A stretch of 64,000 nucleotides of DNA, taken from contig JAVSML010000938.1 in assembly GCA_038503035.1 (NCBI GenBank), positions 193,880 through 257,879 on the forward strand, read 5' to 3'. The notes below the pieces were generated by a model. That model searched no databases. It was not told the DNA's origin and saw only the letters and a program-made list of their open reading frames with translations. A program made the translations under genes and the position numbers. Shown piece by piece: positions 1 to 11,389 of this stretch (its first letter is position 1; every line of letters starts with the position of its first letter). Source of the DNA: Crocodylus rhombifer. Taxonomy: Eukaryota; Chordata; Crocodylia; Crocodylidae.

Positions 1-554
1 GAAAGGCTTGCTAAGATCAGTGCAGCTACAGCACAACCAAAAAAACCCTGCAGCCCATGTAGCTATTTGTCAAGGAAGCGTGCAAGACTCCAGAAGACGC
101 GACGAGAAGCATTGTGGCGAGTTTCAATTAAGAAGCATGAAAGCCTGTTTAATAAACTCTTAGAGGCTTGTTAGCTGAGGCATAATTAAGATTAATGTTG
201 ACTTGGGAGCAAAGGAAACAGGGCTGAAAGTGAATCAAATGCTGCTACAGGGTTCCCACCATCTAGCTAATGGGAGAATAAACTCTCTGAAATCGCTGTT
301 ATCATATCCAATGCTGAAATGATGTATGCCAGGCAGGAGAGAGACCTTTTTTTGCATCTGTCAAAAAGCAAAAATTAAAAGGGGCAATCAAAGATTTCCC
401 TCGGTGCCCACTAGAGCCAATGAAACAAATCACATCTCTAGGGTACTTCAGCTTTAACCTCTGCAAACACTCCAGGATGTTGGAAGGTACTTCAGATTAA
501 ACCTGCAGCCAGTCGCTCATAATTTTGAGCCTGAATCTAGGGCATCACATAGAA
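1..554. other. No feature recognised
   Basis: Single-copy-looking, moderately AT-rich DNA with no convincing reading frame, repeat family or RNA gene. Confidence 0.5.
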
Positions 555-779
555 CAGCGGTTCTCAACCTTGTGCACCTGAAGTCCCACCAACCATTTTG
601 TCAAAAAACCCTAGTCCTGCCATGATAAAAACAAAATCCCACTTTTTCCAAGAAGTGTGTTTTTTACATTTATTGCTATAATTGTGCAAACAACTTTGAT
701 TTTTTTCAATCGGGCAATGAGTTGAAGTCTCACCTACATGACCTTTGAGTCCCACCATGGGACTGGTTGAGACCCACTG
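555..779. mobile_element. hAT-like nonautonomous DNA transposon (MITE)
   Basis: The left end CAGCGGTTCTCAACC and the right end GGTTGAGACCCACTG are inverted repeats of the hAT/Charlie type. The flanking 8-mers ACATAGAA and GTCTAGAA are a partly decayed target-site duplication matching the hAT preference. There is no transposase coding potential, and the length is about 225 bp. Confidence 0.8.
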
Positions 780-970
780 GTCTAGAAGACCGAGCACCAG
801 ATTCTTCCCAACACTTCTCTTTCCAAACACAGCATTGTGAGCAAGTGGAAAAAGCAGTGATAAAAGAGATGTCCTTATGATTGTTATCCTGCAATGGGTC
901 TGTGAGACTATTTGGTAGAGCCATGCTAGGAAAACTACCCCCAACAAGACTGGCCCTGGGCTTTCTCTTA

Positions 971-1268
971 TAGAATCACAGACAAGGAGGGTAGAAGGAG
1001 GCTCAGGAGGTCGCATCTAGTCCGACCCCCTGCTCCAAGCAGGACCAGCCCCAGCTACATCATCCCAGCCAAGGCTTTGTCTACTTGAGTCTTAAAAACC
1101 ATGCAAGGATGGAGTCTCCACAAGCTTTTTGGTAGTCTGTTCCAGTGCTTTACTACCCTCCCCATCAGGAAGTTTTTCCTAATATCCAGCTTAAATTTCC
1201 CTTGCTGCAACTTGAGCCCATTGCTCCTTGTCCTGCCATCTGTCCCCACCAAGGACAGCCCAGCTCAA
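971..1268 (-). mobile_element. CR1 LINE 3' end (5'-truncated)
   Basis: Read on the minus strand this is the CR1 tail: the GGTTGGACTAGATG-like block, CTCCTGAGG and a terminal ATTCTA. The 'aggctttgtctac' and 'gctccttgtcctg' blocks recur in the copies at 22993, 34395 and 43113. It is not coding. Confidence 0.85.
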
Positions 1269-2234
1269 TGGAGGTTTCTGAGCACGTGGAAGGCTCCCTA
1301 GGAAAGGCAGCGCAGACGGCTTCCCCAGGAAATCTCCATGAAGTGTAGGAAAGGGATTTTATGCATCTGTGCTCCCCCCAGGCTCAGTCTCAACTCTCTC
1401 TTCCACCTAATTCTCCAGGGAGAAGGATAACTTTTGCCGTGGATGTGGCATCATGTGGAGGGAATCCATGTCCATCCCTGGGTGGTCCGGTCCTCTGAAG
1501 TTCTGAGTATGCAACTGGCCTCAGTGGGAGAGGATGCTTTTTCCCCTCTTGTTTTAAATCTCTTAGCAGTAAAACATTTGAAGGAACCTATTCGCAATAG
1601 GAGCTTGCTAACTTCTCTAGGAGACTGGGGGAAAATGACCCATCTCGGACAAAGTGTGAATTTACCTATAAGTTCTGCCTTGCTTCAAACAAATGGGGAG
1701 AAACTGGTGTTCTGCAAATTGCCATGTACATCGTGGATCTTCTGTTCCTTTCTTTTTTCTTTTCTTTTCTTTTTTTTTTTTGTTTGCAAATATTCATACA
1801 AATACTAATCAAAGAAAACACTAAAATAAAGAGGGACCAAAATGTGTGAGAGTGGAAATTTTAAAGCTGAGGTTATTTAGAGGGGCTGAGTTTAAGGGCT
1901 GTAGCAAGTAGCAGTATGATTCATGTCGGGATCAATTTTTGGCACAGCTTGGCTTCAGGTCTGGACCAAAGTTTTGTGAGATCTCAGTCCCCAGTTGCTG
2001 GAAGCTCCCCAGATGAGTGAATCCTGAAATCTGCTCTTTGAGTGACGTGGTGGGGAGCATGGCCTTCGATGTGGATAGCTGCCCATTCTGGCCTTAGCTT
2101 TGAACTAGCTGCTACAGCCTTTTAAAAAAAAGAAAAGAAAAAAACCTGACAGAATTCACTATTTTAGCAAAAACATTTTGTGGATATTTCAAACCTGATG
2201 GAAAAATAACCAGGGGGTTTTAGAATAATACATA
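1269..2234. other. No gene; T-rich CTTTT tract
   Basis: A CTTTT/T-rich simple stretch lies at about 1747-1781. A 124-residue open frame across this area has no recognisable domain. Confidence 0.5.
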
Positions 2235-2521
2235 TACCATATTTTGCATATGCCGTGTGCTCTCAAATACGAAATGCACCTTGTTTTTGAAAGGCAGAAT
2301 AAAGAAAAAAAGATTGTTCCTTGTAGCAGTGGTGAGGGTCTAGCAGAGCTGGTTCATTGCTCTTCTCCCTGTGGATCACACTTGGATTTTACTTTTTTAG
2401 CTTTTGCTCAGTGAATGGCAGAAGATGGTCTTACCATATTTCCTCATATACATGCACACACCAATTTCCAGCAACTGGCTTTTGTGGGAAAAGATTTGTG
2501 AGTAGGTGAGAAAATATGGTA
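2235..2521. mobile_element. TIR element (MITE-like), ends TACCATATTTT
   Basis: The left end TACCATATTTTGCATATG and the right end GTGAGAAAATATGGTA are inverted. An internal second copy of the terminal motif (ACCATATTTCCTCATATAC) lies near 2434. TA flanks the left end and TATA the right end, which would suit a Tc1/mariner-type target, but the superfamily is uncertain. Confidence 0.5.
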
Positions 2522-3813
2522 TATAGTTTTCTAGCCACTCATCCTGGAATTACAGGGGTAGAGTTGGACTGGGATATAGGCATTTGAATCTAACAAGGGT
2601 TGAACTTCTTATTTACCATTCCCTCATTATAACATCATTTTTATGTCACCTGGGCATTGTCCCAGGGTCATCATTCTTCTGATTAATGCAGACTGGTGTT
2701 TTCTATGTCTATTGTTCTCGCATTTATTTTTGTCACTAATCCTCCTTTGCACTTCTAATCATGCCTTTTATGCAAACACTATGACGACTATTAATTGTTT
2801 TATTTGCAAACCACTTGCAACATCATCCACCTAGTCGCTGGTTAAGGAGAATTACAATCTCATTTTCAGGCAGGGTATTAATATGAAAAGCTAATATGAA
2901 CAAGAAAAGCAATTCAAAGCCTCTTTTAAGCTTGGTGGAGGTTGTTGCTCTTATTTCAGAGAGCAAGAAACTCTATGTCTACCCTGTGGTGTGGCCTAGC
3001 AGCACTGCTCATAAGTGCACCTCTCTGCTTACTCCAGTTTGCATGTACCAGGAAATACACTGGTCACCCCCCAGCCCCCCTCACCATCCATCTGTCCTCT
3101 AGACCTTGGTCTCCAGAAACCATGAGAGAAGGCTCGAGAGGACTTTGGAGCATCTTCCCAGGATAGCTCTGAGTTTGGTGCTTGCAAATGGGGGAAGGTG
3201 GTAGGGTTCTAGACATAGTCAAGTGCCATTACGGGTCCCCAGCCCAACTATGGGGGAACTGGTGCCATAACTAGTTCAACCACAGGTTTCATTTGTGACC
3301 CTGGAGAATTTACTTTGAGTTTAATCCTAACGAGGTGTGACTCACCGCAACACTCCTATACAAGGCTTGATGTCTTGATGAGTTAAGTGATGACTTGGGT
3401 CCCTCAGCATAGCATCCATGGGCTGAGCGGGGAGCCATCTAAATGTAGCCCATTGAGAGCTGCTGACAGATGAAAGTGTGAGGACAGGCGGGTGTCTTCA
3501 AACCTGGTGCTTTATTTGGTTTAAGCTACAGCAAGATGCTTCCTGCCATCAAGGCTTCAGAGACCAGAATCCCGTCATGCACATAGGTGATGATGGCCTT
3601 TCAAAAACGGGAACAGGGGTCATCCAGAGAATTAGGCCTTTGCATGTCTCTCCACCACATATGACCATTTTATTCTACATGCTCGTGCTCATTTATTGTA
3701 CTTTGCAAGGTCTTTTGTTATACGTGTGCGTTCAAGCAGCGGGCATCGCAGCAGGTGTTGCATAAGCTGAGGCTCTGTGCTGCAGTCACGGATGCTTGAA
3801 CCAAATGGTCTAG
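2522..3813. other. No feature recognised
   Basis: No repeat ends or conserved coding signal seen. Confidence 0.45.
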
Positions 3814-3892
3814 CCCCCCCCCCCCCCCCCCCCCAACACGCGCATGCACACACACGTGCACACGCGCACGCACACACACACGCTCTTCATTA
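3814..3892. repeat. Poly-C run plus (CA/CG)n simple repeat
   Basis: Twenty-one C residues (3814-3834) are followed by an alternating purine-pyrimidine tract of CA with CG and TG interruptions. Such a tract could adopt Z-DNA and is prone to slippage and assembly error. Confidence 0.9.
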
Positions 3893-3899
3893 GTTTCTT

Positions 3900-6029
3900 G
3901 GAGCATCTGACTCTGGTGCATAGGCCATTGAGACCTCACCCCTTTTGCCACAGTTCATCAGCCCCTGGTAGGAAGGAGTCGACTGCTGAAACCATCTGTT
4001 TTTCCGCTGTCAGATATTTTCTGCAGCCTCTCGTTCCACATCTGTAGTCAGGAGGATGAGGTGATAGCCCTCTTATTCCATCTAGTGTTATCAAGGATGG
4101 AGCACTTGCCCAAGATTAGGGAGACTGGATTCGGTACTTCTCTCCTTTTGCCTGAGACGGGACGCAAGCCCACGTGACTTGTCTCCCAACAAAGTTGCTC
4201 CAACCACTGATTCTGGGCTGAGAAGTGCTTTCACTTTGGAGCAAAGGATTCAAGATAGATGGGGACAGAGAGCGAGGATGGCTCTGTGTCCCCGTGGGCA
4301 CTCACCCAGCAGGGCGGAGGCCCGGTCCCGGCTCCTGCTCCGATACCTGGGTGCATTTTAGAGAATGTGAGGCTCATAACACACCTTTGAGTGCCTTTGT
4401 GTTTGTACACAATTCATCCATGGACGTGACGCTTTAATTAGCACCGCGCCAAACTAAACGATGTCCGAGGAGTTTTAGTTTAATGCACCAGAAAGACTTT
4501 TAAGGCATCCAGAAAACCTGCACATACAAACAGTTGCGCCATTGCAGTGCAAGATTAGGGCAAAAAACACGGTGCGTGCAAACGCCCTGTGACAATTAAG
4601 TAAAATGCCCACACGCAGCCTGGGCATGACAGAGCCATTGGCAGATTTGGGAGCAGACTTCAGAGTGCTGATGCCCAGTTGCTTCCTTCACTGAGCCTGC
4701 TTTTTGGTAGATAACCTCTGAAGGTTACCTGCGTGCTGTGCTCGTAAGTGAGAATAATGACACGGGTATGATTGCTGCCTCTCCTGTCGATCAGTTCTTG
4801 CTCCTGCTTTTGACAGCGCACTTGACAATGGGCAGTGATGCAATATATCATCGTTGACATCAAAACTGAACCTGAATGATGCGATGCTGAAAGACCAAGG
4901 GCAGAAATGGTGATTTTTTGCAGTGGGGGCTTTCACATTCTGTATTCTCAATTTAATTAAACCACCCTGAGGCATTCCTTTATCCCTGCTAAAGAAGCCT
5001 TTCTGGTGTCACCGAGGATATGATTCTGTGTGTGCTGGAGTTTTCAAGAATATGGGGAATAATACATTGGTGCTCTTTTCCACACTTACTGTAATGCCCT
5101 TTGTGTATCAGCTTGCATCTCTACTTCTTCCACTTCTGAAGGATGTCTTTTGTTTCTTAAGTAGCAGCTGCTTCTGTTGGATTAGTAAGTATAAAAAAAA
5201 AAAAAGCCAAGAAAAGTAGGCATTTAAATCCACAATCAGCATACTTACCCACAGGTTTCACTAAAACAGCTCCACTCATGGCTGCGCTTTTAGATTTAAA
5301 CTGGCCCTAATGCATGTAAAACATTGCTAGAGTTTCCCTTAGTATTTCATTATGAAACACTTCTGTCTGAAAAGCATGAGGTGAACCTTTAATAATGTAA
5401 AGGTAGAGCTGATTGACCTTTTTTTTTCTCTGACATTTTGGTGAAATTGTAAGCGTAGGGATTTTGCGAGAGACAAATCTGAAAAAAAATGTCAAAAGCT
5501 TCACCCCAGTTGACGCAGAACTGTAGAGCAAATCTGAATGATTCAGACTCTAAGATTTCACATTCACAGAAAGGAGGAGAACCATAAAAGTGTCTCATTC
5601 CAGTACCATTTTTCTGAGACCACCAAAGGAAGAAAGCTTTTTCACAAAATGCTCTATTGTGAACACAAGGATTAATTTTTCCATGTCTTTTTGTTACCTG
5701 GAAGCTCAAGACGTTTCTCATCATAAACTGTGCCCATATGGAGTGAGCGGATGGTAGGTCACTGATGTTAATCGCAAGCTGAGTTGAGATGGAGGAAAAA
5801 ATAGATGAAAGCTGAAAAGTGTATAAATCTCAGAATTCCTTAAAGCCATCTGTCCTGTTACTTTTCCCCAATTCTTCCTCATTTACCTGCAACTTTCCTC
5901 ATGTCCACAATGGCCCCAATACTGCTGAAAGCCATGAAAGGCTCAATCAAAAGTTTTAAAAAATTGGGAATAACATGACGATGGTCATCAGCCCACTATT
6001 CCTTCGATGAGTGTTTTACTACTTCCCCT
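3900..6029. other. No gene; weak SINE-like words near 4100-4215
   Basis: 'ttgcccaagattagggagac' and 'tcccaacaaagttgctccaa' faintly resemble an old SINE. The rest is featureless. Confidence 0.4.
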
Positions 6030-6170
6030 CCTGTCTTGTGTATCTAGGTTGTGAGCTCTTTGGAACAAGACCATCTACTACTCTGGGTGTTTTCAGAGGG
6101 CCTATAACAACAGCACCCAATTCCTGGTTGGGAACTAGGTGCAACTGTGATAACACGATTAATAATCCAA
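6030..6170 (+). mobile_element. SINE tail-like fragment
   Basis: The string 'gttgtgagctctttggaacaa' followed by 'gaccatct', 'cagagggcctataacaacag' and a further 'aactaggtgcaa' follows the order of the 3' half of amniote CORE-SINEs, which usually have 'agctctttggggcaggga' and 'cagcacctagcacaat'. It is heavily diverged. Confidence 0.4.
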
Positions 6171-7619
6171 ACTTCATTGGGCTGGATGTTAATAGATCTG
6201 TGGACTAAAATGACCCAACACTCAGCCCGAAGGCCAGATTTAGTCAGTTTGGGCCCAATAATTGAAGACAGGGCACTGTCACAGCTCAAGTAGCACCTCT
6301 GTCTCCTTCTCTAGTGCTTCAGTGTGTGCCTCACTCAAGTATGAGGCCTTGTGCCTTTTTATCTTCCGGGATTTGAATCCCACCTTGCGCACACAGTTAG
6401 ACCAGGTGATGGGCTATAACCTGTATATTCTCCTGTACTTACCCCAGCTTTGTCCATAAAGGTTGGTGCCTGTAGCTCTGCCTTTTCAGGAGTCTGTGAT
6501 CAGGAGTGACTACAAAACCAGCCTTCTTACAACAAAGCACAGCTGAATATTAACAGTAGGGACCCATGAAAGCATCAATGAGTTTTAATGACACCGAAGG
6601 GCCAGTGCATGTCTCCTACCTCTGACTGGCAGCCCGTTCCCAAGTCTCCACGCCTAGGACAAGAGTGTCTGCCCTTTGAAAGCAAGTCAGATTCTTTTCT
6701 CTTTCTTCTCAGGCTTTTTGTCAGAATAGCTTGGGTTCAGCAGATGGTTAAACCAGAGCTTTAAAGCCAAGAGCCCTGCCATTGCCTCAAGCAAGGGTAA
6801 GTGAGCAGCTATTGGAAGTTGTTGCCCTATTTCCTGTGTGTGTGCACCCCACTCTTTAGTTAAGCCTTTGAATTCATGCAGGAATCCCTTTACATCAATC
6901 TGACAAAGATTTGGGATGTCTGGCATTTTTAAATGATAACACAGTAACTCCAAATCCCATGACAGGCATCGGGGCGGAAATCATTCACTTAAAGTTTTGC
7001 TGAATAAGGATGATTGAGATGAGACGAAAGCTGTTTTGAAAAGTGTGGGGCTTAACTCTAATCTCACATTCACTGCAAGAAATCAAGTTGCTGTACTTAA
7101 TTATCCTGGTGTAGGCAGACCTCGGGACCAAATTCTGCCCTCATGAAAATCCAGAATAATATACTGGTTTCCATGGAGGCAATCTTGATTTACCTGGGCA
7201 TAATGTGAGAACAGAATTCAGCCCTACATCCTCATTGTGCACAAAGTAGGAGGCCTACAATCCTACGCCAACATTAAAATGTAAATGATAGAAAGGACAA
7301 GGAAGAAACAACAAAAGAAGCAGAAAATTGATAAGAAAGAAATAAGAGGGGGCGGATGCCTAGAAGCTCATGCATAATGGAAAAGCATATGATAGTGTTG
7401 CTTCTCATTAAGCACTTACACTGGGGAGTAAGCCGGGGAGTTAACAACTAACCAGGAAGTGGCACTACCATTCTTCCTAGCAGAAGTGGAGTTGTGGCCT
7501 TCAGTGGAAGGTTCATTTGGGGAGCTGCTAATTACTCCAGGTATCTAACAACTCCTTAGCTAAGGACCAAAAGGAATGAAACACAAGAAAGCTCATTGTG
7601 GAGCAGAGAAGCAGACAAG
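6171..7619. other. No feature recognised
   Basis: Purine-rich A/G sequence at about 7290-7360; otherwise single-copy-looking. Confidence 0.45.
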
Positions 7620-8239
7620 GTTCTTTGGGTAAATCTGATATCTTTTTCTTAGACCAACTCAAATAGTTGGAAAAATTCTTCTTTGCAAGCTTTTGGGTAT
7701 AAATATCCTTTGTCAGGCTGAGGAAGCACCTGCAGTTGGTGTGTGCTCTTCCTGGACAGAATGAATAGTAAAGAAGCCAGAGGCTGGTCTGCATGCACAG
7801 AAGGCAGTCGATGAAGACATAAACTGAGGAGTCAGTGGGCAAGAGACAGGCGGGAGGTGGGGGGGAGGAAAGGGGAAGGAATGTAGCTGGCAAATAGTGG
7901 AGAAGTACCCGGGGAGTCAGATATTAATCAGGTTATAATGTGTCATAAATCCAATGTCTATATTTAGTCCATAGGTTTTTGTATCCAGTAGGTTGATGAA
8001 GTGAAGTTTGTAGGCTTGTCTATGAAAGGTGTTTTGTAAATTCCCTTTGAGGATTAGAACTGCGAGATGGAAGAGGGAATGGTTTTCTTGTGAGAAATGT
8101 GCTCCCACAGGTATCTGGGTATTCTTGCTTTGATTAATTTCTGGTGTGCATTCATTCTGGTATGCAGTTGTTGTTTGTATATATTTGTCCTATGTTTTTT
8201 TCCAGCAGGGCATTTGGTGCATTGGATGAGAGATATTAC
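7620..8239 (-). pseudogene. Penelope-like retroelement remnant: GIY-YIG endonuclease domain and 3' tail
   Basis: On the minus strand two overlapping frames give VISLIQCTKCP, then LHTRMNAHQKL, then (after a frame change near 8110) PVGAHFSQENHS, LKGN, INLLDTKTYGLN and GFMTHY. This order is the C-terminal GIY-YIG endonuclease of PLEs (Neptune/Poseidon type). At lower coordinates is a noncoding tail containing the reverse of ACCCAAAAGCTTGCAAAG and AACTATTTGAGTTGGTC, blocks found again at 9932 and 15915. The frameshift and loss of upstream coding sequence make it a dead copy. Confidence 0.75.
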
Positions 8240-8974
8240 TGTGACGGGGGCAGTTTCATGGCCAGCCCACCTGCCTAGGGCAGTCTGCCCCATCTCGTCT
8301 GCCACGACTTGGTTGTTAACTTGATTTATTAAGTGGGAGGCTGCCCATGCCCTGCCCCCTGATGCCAGGGGCACTATCCATGGCTCTGAACCTTCCCTAC
8401 CCTGAAAGCCCAGGCTTAGTTACTCTCTCACTGGTACCACCACACAGCAACTTTGGTTCCCGTGAGTTCACCTACTCTATGTAGCATAGTCTTATACCAA
8501 TGCTGGGCTGCATCTGCCCCAAGCCCCTCACTGGGCAACTAATTTCACCAACATGCACTTGGGGTTAGCCCATGTACCACCCTTGACGCCACTCGAGCAG
8601 CCCTACTCGGTACACCCCTCCATGCAGCCCTTCAGGCCACTCTCAGCAGCCCTATTCTGCACCCCCATACACTCAGTCCTTCAGGTACCCCTTCTTGCAC
8701 CCTACTCTGAGCAGGTCCTCACCATATCTTCCCAACAACACTACCCCCTCTGGGCCTCTGGGACCCTTTGTCCCTGCTGAGCTCAAGTGCCTACTAACGG
8801 GTGCACCTGGCCCCACTACTCCCATCGTTCTCACAATTACCCACCAGATGATGGGGGCCAGGCTTAAGGTGCCCCTACCCGCTTTTCACCAGGGAGGTTA
8901 GTGGTCCTGGCATTTAGTTGAGACTGCCCCACCACATGCAGTCCTACCAAGCCTCCCTACCCTGGCAGGGTGCA
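8240..8974. mobile_element. LTR-like segment interrupting the PLE
   Basis: This GC-rich, C-rich block begins TGTGACGGGGG and ends GGCAGGGTGCA, so it has TG...CA ends as LTRs do. PLE coding sequence lies on both sides. The flanking 5-mers ATTAC and ATTTT match at only 3 of 5 positions, and about 30 residues of the PLE linker are missing at the junction. A solo LTR insertion followed by decay is plausible but unproven. No coding region was recognised in it. Confidence 0.35.
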
Positions 8975-9135
8975 ATTTTAGGTTTTACATTTCTTGTCAT
9001 GGCATGGTCTGGATCCATTTGGTGTGTTTTGGGCTGTAACTAGTTTGCTTCTGGTGATGAGGCAAATGGTGATGACCCTGATGGGTGGTCAGGGTAAGAT
9101 CTCCTTAAGAATTGGGTCATCTTCTAGTATGGTGA
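8975..9135 (-). pseudogene. Penelope-like element remnant: linker between reverse transcriptase and endonuclease
   Basis: A single minus-strand frame reads ILEDDPILKEILP, a stop, PPIRV, then TPNGSRPCHDKKCKT. This matches the PLE region after the RT thumb, with the cysteine-rich PC-KCKTC linker that normally precedes the GIY-YIG domain. It is in the same order and orientation as the fragment at 7620-8239. An in-frame TGA and truncation at about 9135 show it is inactive. Confidence 0.65.
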
Positions 9136-9228
9136 TCTAACTTCTAGCAAGGTGACTGGGAGCAATTCAGTCTGCCCTGCCTTTGGAGTACACCAAGGAG
9201 TGAACTGTGGTTCAATTAGGATCTATAA

Positions 9229-9249
9229 TTTTTTTTTTTTTTTTTTTTT
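9229..9249. repeat. Poly-T run
   Basis: Twenty-one consecutive T residues followed by CCCCC. It may be the A-tail of a minus-strand retroposed sequence, but no body was recognised. Confidence 0.85.
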
Positions 9250-9931
9250 CCCCCTTCCCCATGGTGGAAGTGACCTGCATCCCATGTCTATAGGTCATAG
9301 CTCCTTTCTGTAGGGGTACATCAGCTTATGCACTCACTCCCCAGCACCTGTGTGGGATGGGAGGTAATGGCCCTGTTAGCGACTTAGAGCAGGAACCTGA
9401 AAGCAGGAGACAAAACTGGGGAACGTCGCCACAGCCCAATTTTATATAGCAAATGTGCTTAGCAAATCACAGCATTTATCACCTTCTGCCTTCCCAGGCC
9501 TGGCAAAGCCGAAGTGCAGAAATTCTGATAGCTACCTCAGGAAGTGGCAAAAACGGTGTTTGTGTGTTCATGGGGCCTCGTTCATCAGGTTTCCAATATA
9601 GGCAGTGGATTTTAGGATTAACACGATGCCTTTCCTCCTCATCCTTTTGCACCTGAATCCTGTTTGCAGGAGAGCAGAGGGCTGAGGATAATAACTGGTG
9701 CATGCAAACACATTTTGCAGGCCGAGCTCTGCTGCTCAGGCTAACGTGATCGGTACTTAACAAGGAGCAAAGCCCTCTTCCTTTTCGCCTCTCCTAATTA
9801 ATGTTTTACTTAATTTAATTTTACCACAGAAATTGGCCAACACTTTACAGATATTCTGCTATTCCTAATTAGCAAGGGGCAAACCATAGAAATGTTGCTT
9901 TAGTTAAAACTTCCCATGGCCTGGATGTTTA
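9250..9931. other. No feature recognised
   Basis: Short open frames on both strands without recognisable domains. Confidence 0.45.
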
Positions 9932-10046
9932 CTGAAACTGTGTTTGTACCCAAAAGCTTGCAAAGAAGAATTTTTTCAACTATTTCAGCTGGTTGGATAA
10001 AAGATATCAGGTTTACCCAAAGAAACTTGTCTGCCCGTGTCCTTAG
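9932..10046 (+). mobile_element. PLE-type 3' tail fragment
   Basis: It carries ACCCAAAAGCTTGCAAAG, CAACTATTTCAGCTGGTTGG, AAAAGATATCAGGTTTACCC and AAAGAAACTTGTCTGCC in the same order as the minus-strand tail at 7620-7730. Assignment to PLE rests on that tail lying next to GIY-YIG coding sequence. Confidence 0.6.
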
Positions 10047-10200
10047 ACCAGTGGTTCCCAACCCTTTTTTGCTGCAAGCCACTGCTGGAAGTGGAGTGCG
10101 GTGGCACGGCGGTGGCCTGGGGACAGGGTGGGGAACCTCCCGGNNNNNNNNNNGACTATGCTTGAAAGGTCTACCGTGGTCATAACTGGCAAGAAGGCAC
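10047..10200. mobile_element. hAT-like element end, interrupted by the assembly gap
   Basis: Immediately after the PLE-type tail comes AGACCAGTGGTTCCCAACCC, the typical left end of hAT/Charlie elements. It is followed by a G-rich interior that runs into the gap. No right end is visible, so the element is incomplete or its end lies in the unsequenced bases. Confidence 0.55.
10144..10153. other. Assembly gap (10 N)
   Basis: Ten N characters directly follow a G-rich stretch. The round number suggests a placeholder, not a measured length. Confidence 0.99.
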
Positions 10201-11113
10201 ACAAATAAGAGGTATTGAAACATGTTTTCCCCGCAGGCTGAATTCACGTGTCGCGCAAGAGTGTCAGTGACACTGTACTTGGAGGGCTTTTGTTTTGCTC
10301 TATGACTCGATTTAGATTTTTTTTTTCTCGGTGGCGCATTTGCAGTGTAAAGAGCAGTAATTGCTGGTGTCAGATTTATTTTTCCTGATTTCGGTCACTG
10401 CTGCCACTAAGGGAAAAAGCTTGCAGCTGGTGTTATACCACCAAAGACATGGAAGCCAAGTCTGCTGAGAGCTGGGCCCAGAGAAGTTCCCTTTCACCAC
10501 CCTGCCAAGGTGCTCTGGTTCCCACTAAAGCTGCGAAGCACCATGCTGGCTTACACAAAGATAAAACCTTTCTGCCTGTGGCAATACGATTTAGATCCCC
10601 GCCTCAGGCAAACATCCACTTTTCTCACGCTTGCTGAGCATTCCCATTGAGAAAAGGCAAGATTGGACCCTTCCAATTTCAAATCTTTTTTTTTTATTTC
10701 CTTCCTTCATCTCCTGAGCAAGAAGAAATTAAGAACTAATCCAAGAGAAATCTCTGCGAAGGCATGTGTGCAAACTGAATAGAGGCTCTGTAGCATTGAG
10801 TCCAATTAAAATTCAGACTGATGCTTGATCTACAGATAAACTGTGCACCTGCTGAATGCACGGGGCCCACTCCTGTTCCCTCCAAGCATCACCTGAGAAG
10901 CACGAAGTGCTCTCGACCTTTTTTTGATTTCAACCCATGAAATGTTTTCTTTGTCTCACAACCTGAAGATGAAACGGAAATAGAACCTGATCCTTTGTCT
11001 AAAACTTGGACAGTCTTTCAACAATTTGTTGCATACTCTCATTATTTTTGTGTCCTGGGTTCCAGTTTTTTTTTTTATCCTGGTTTTTAAACAGAAGTTA
11101 ATAAGGTTTTTAA
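10201..11113. other. No feature recognised
   Basis: T runs at 10318-10326 and 10687-10695 only. Confidence 0.45.
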
Positions 11114-11306
11114 GACACTGGGCACATCTACGCATACACTTCAATATGCCTTAATAAACTTTAAGCCAACACTAAAAAAATCTGCTTTTTAGTTGATGCA
11201 CATTCAATAGCTTGATGCACACTTTCCTGGTACCTCACAACGGAGGTATTAGATTTAATGTGCATGAACTAAAGCACTTTAATGCATGTGTAGACACGCC
11301 CAGTGT
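11114..11306. mobile_element. MITE with GACACTGGGC/GCCCAGTGTC ends
   Basis: The left end GACACTGGGCACATCTACGC and right end TGTAGACACGCCCAGTGTC are inverted repeats. The interior is AT-rich with AATGCAT and TTAATAAA motifs. It shares the 'gggc.catctacac.tgcattaa' terminal consensus with the elements at 16405, 20763, 27505, 34757, 49456 and 50822. The crocodilian MITE group called Chompy is a possible identity, but I cannot confirm it here. Confidence 0.7.
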
Positions 11307-11389
11307 CTATGACATTTTCGTAAAAGGAAGTATAGTCTAGACAAAGCTACAATAAAGTGGGTAAATAACTGGTTAGATATTTGTGCTCA

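Noticed and set aside
564..1016. 150-residue minus-strand frame
   Set aside because: It runs through the hAT-like MITE and the CR1 end, so it is a chance frame in repeats.
1055..1252. Short frames inside CR1 ends (also near 23084 and 43174) that resemble one another
   Set aside because: They are the translated CR1 3' region (KHWNRLP-type and similar), not host genes.
3814..3892. CRISPR-like or functional repeat array
   Set aside because: It is a homopolymer plus dinucleotide microsatellite in a eukaryotic genome; there are no spacers.
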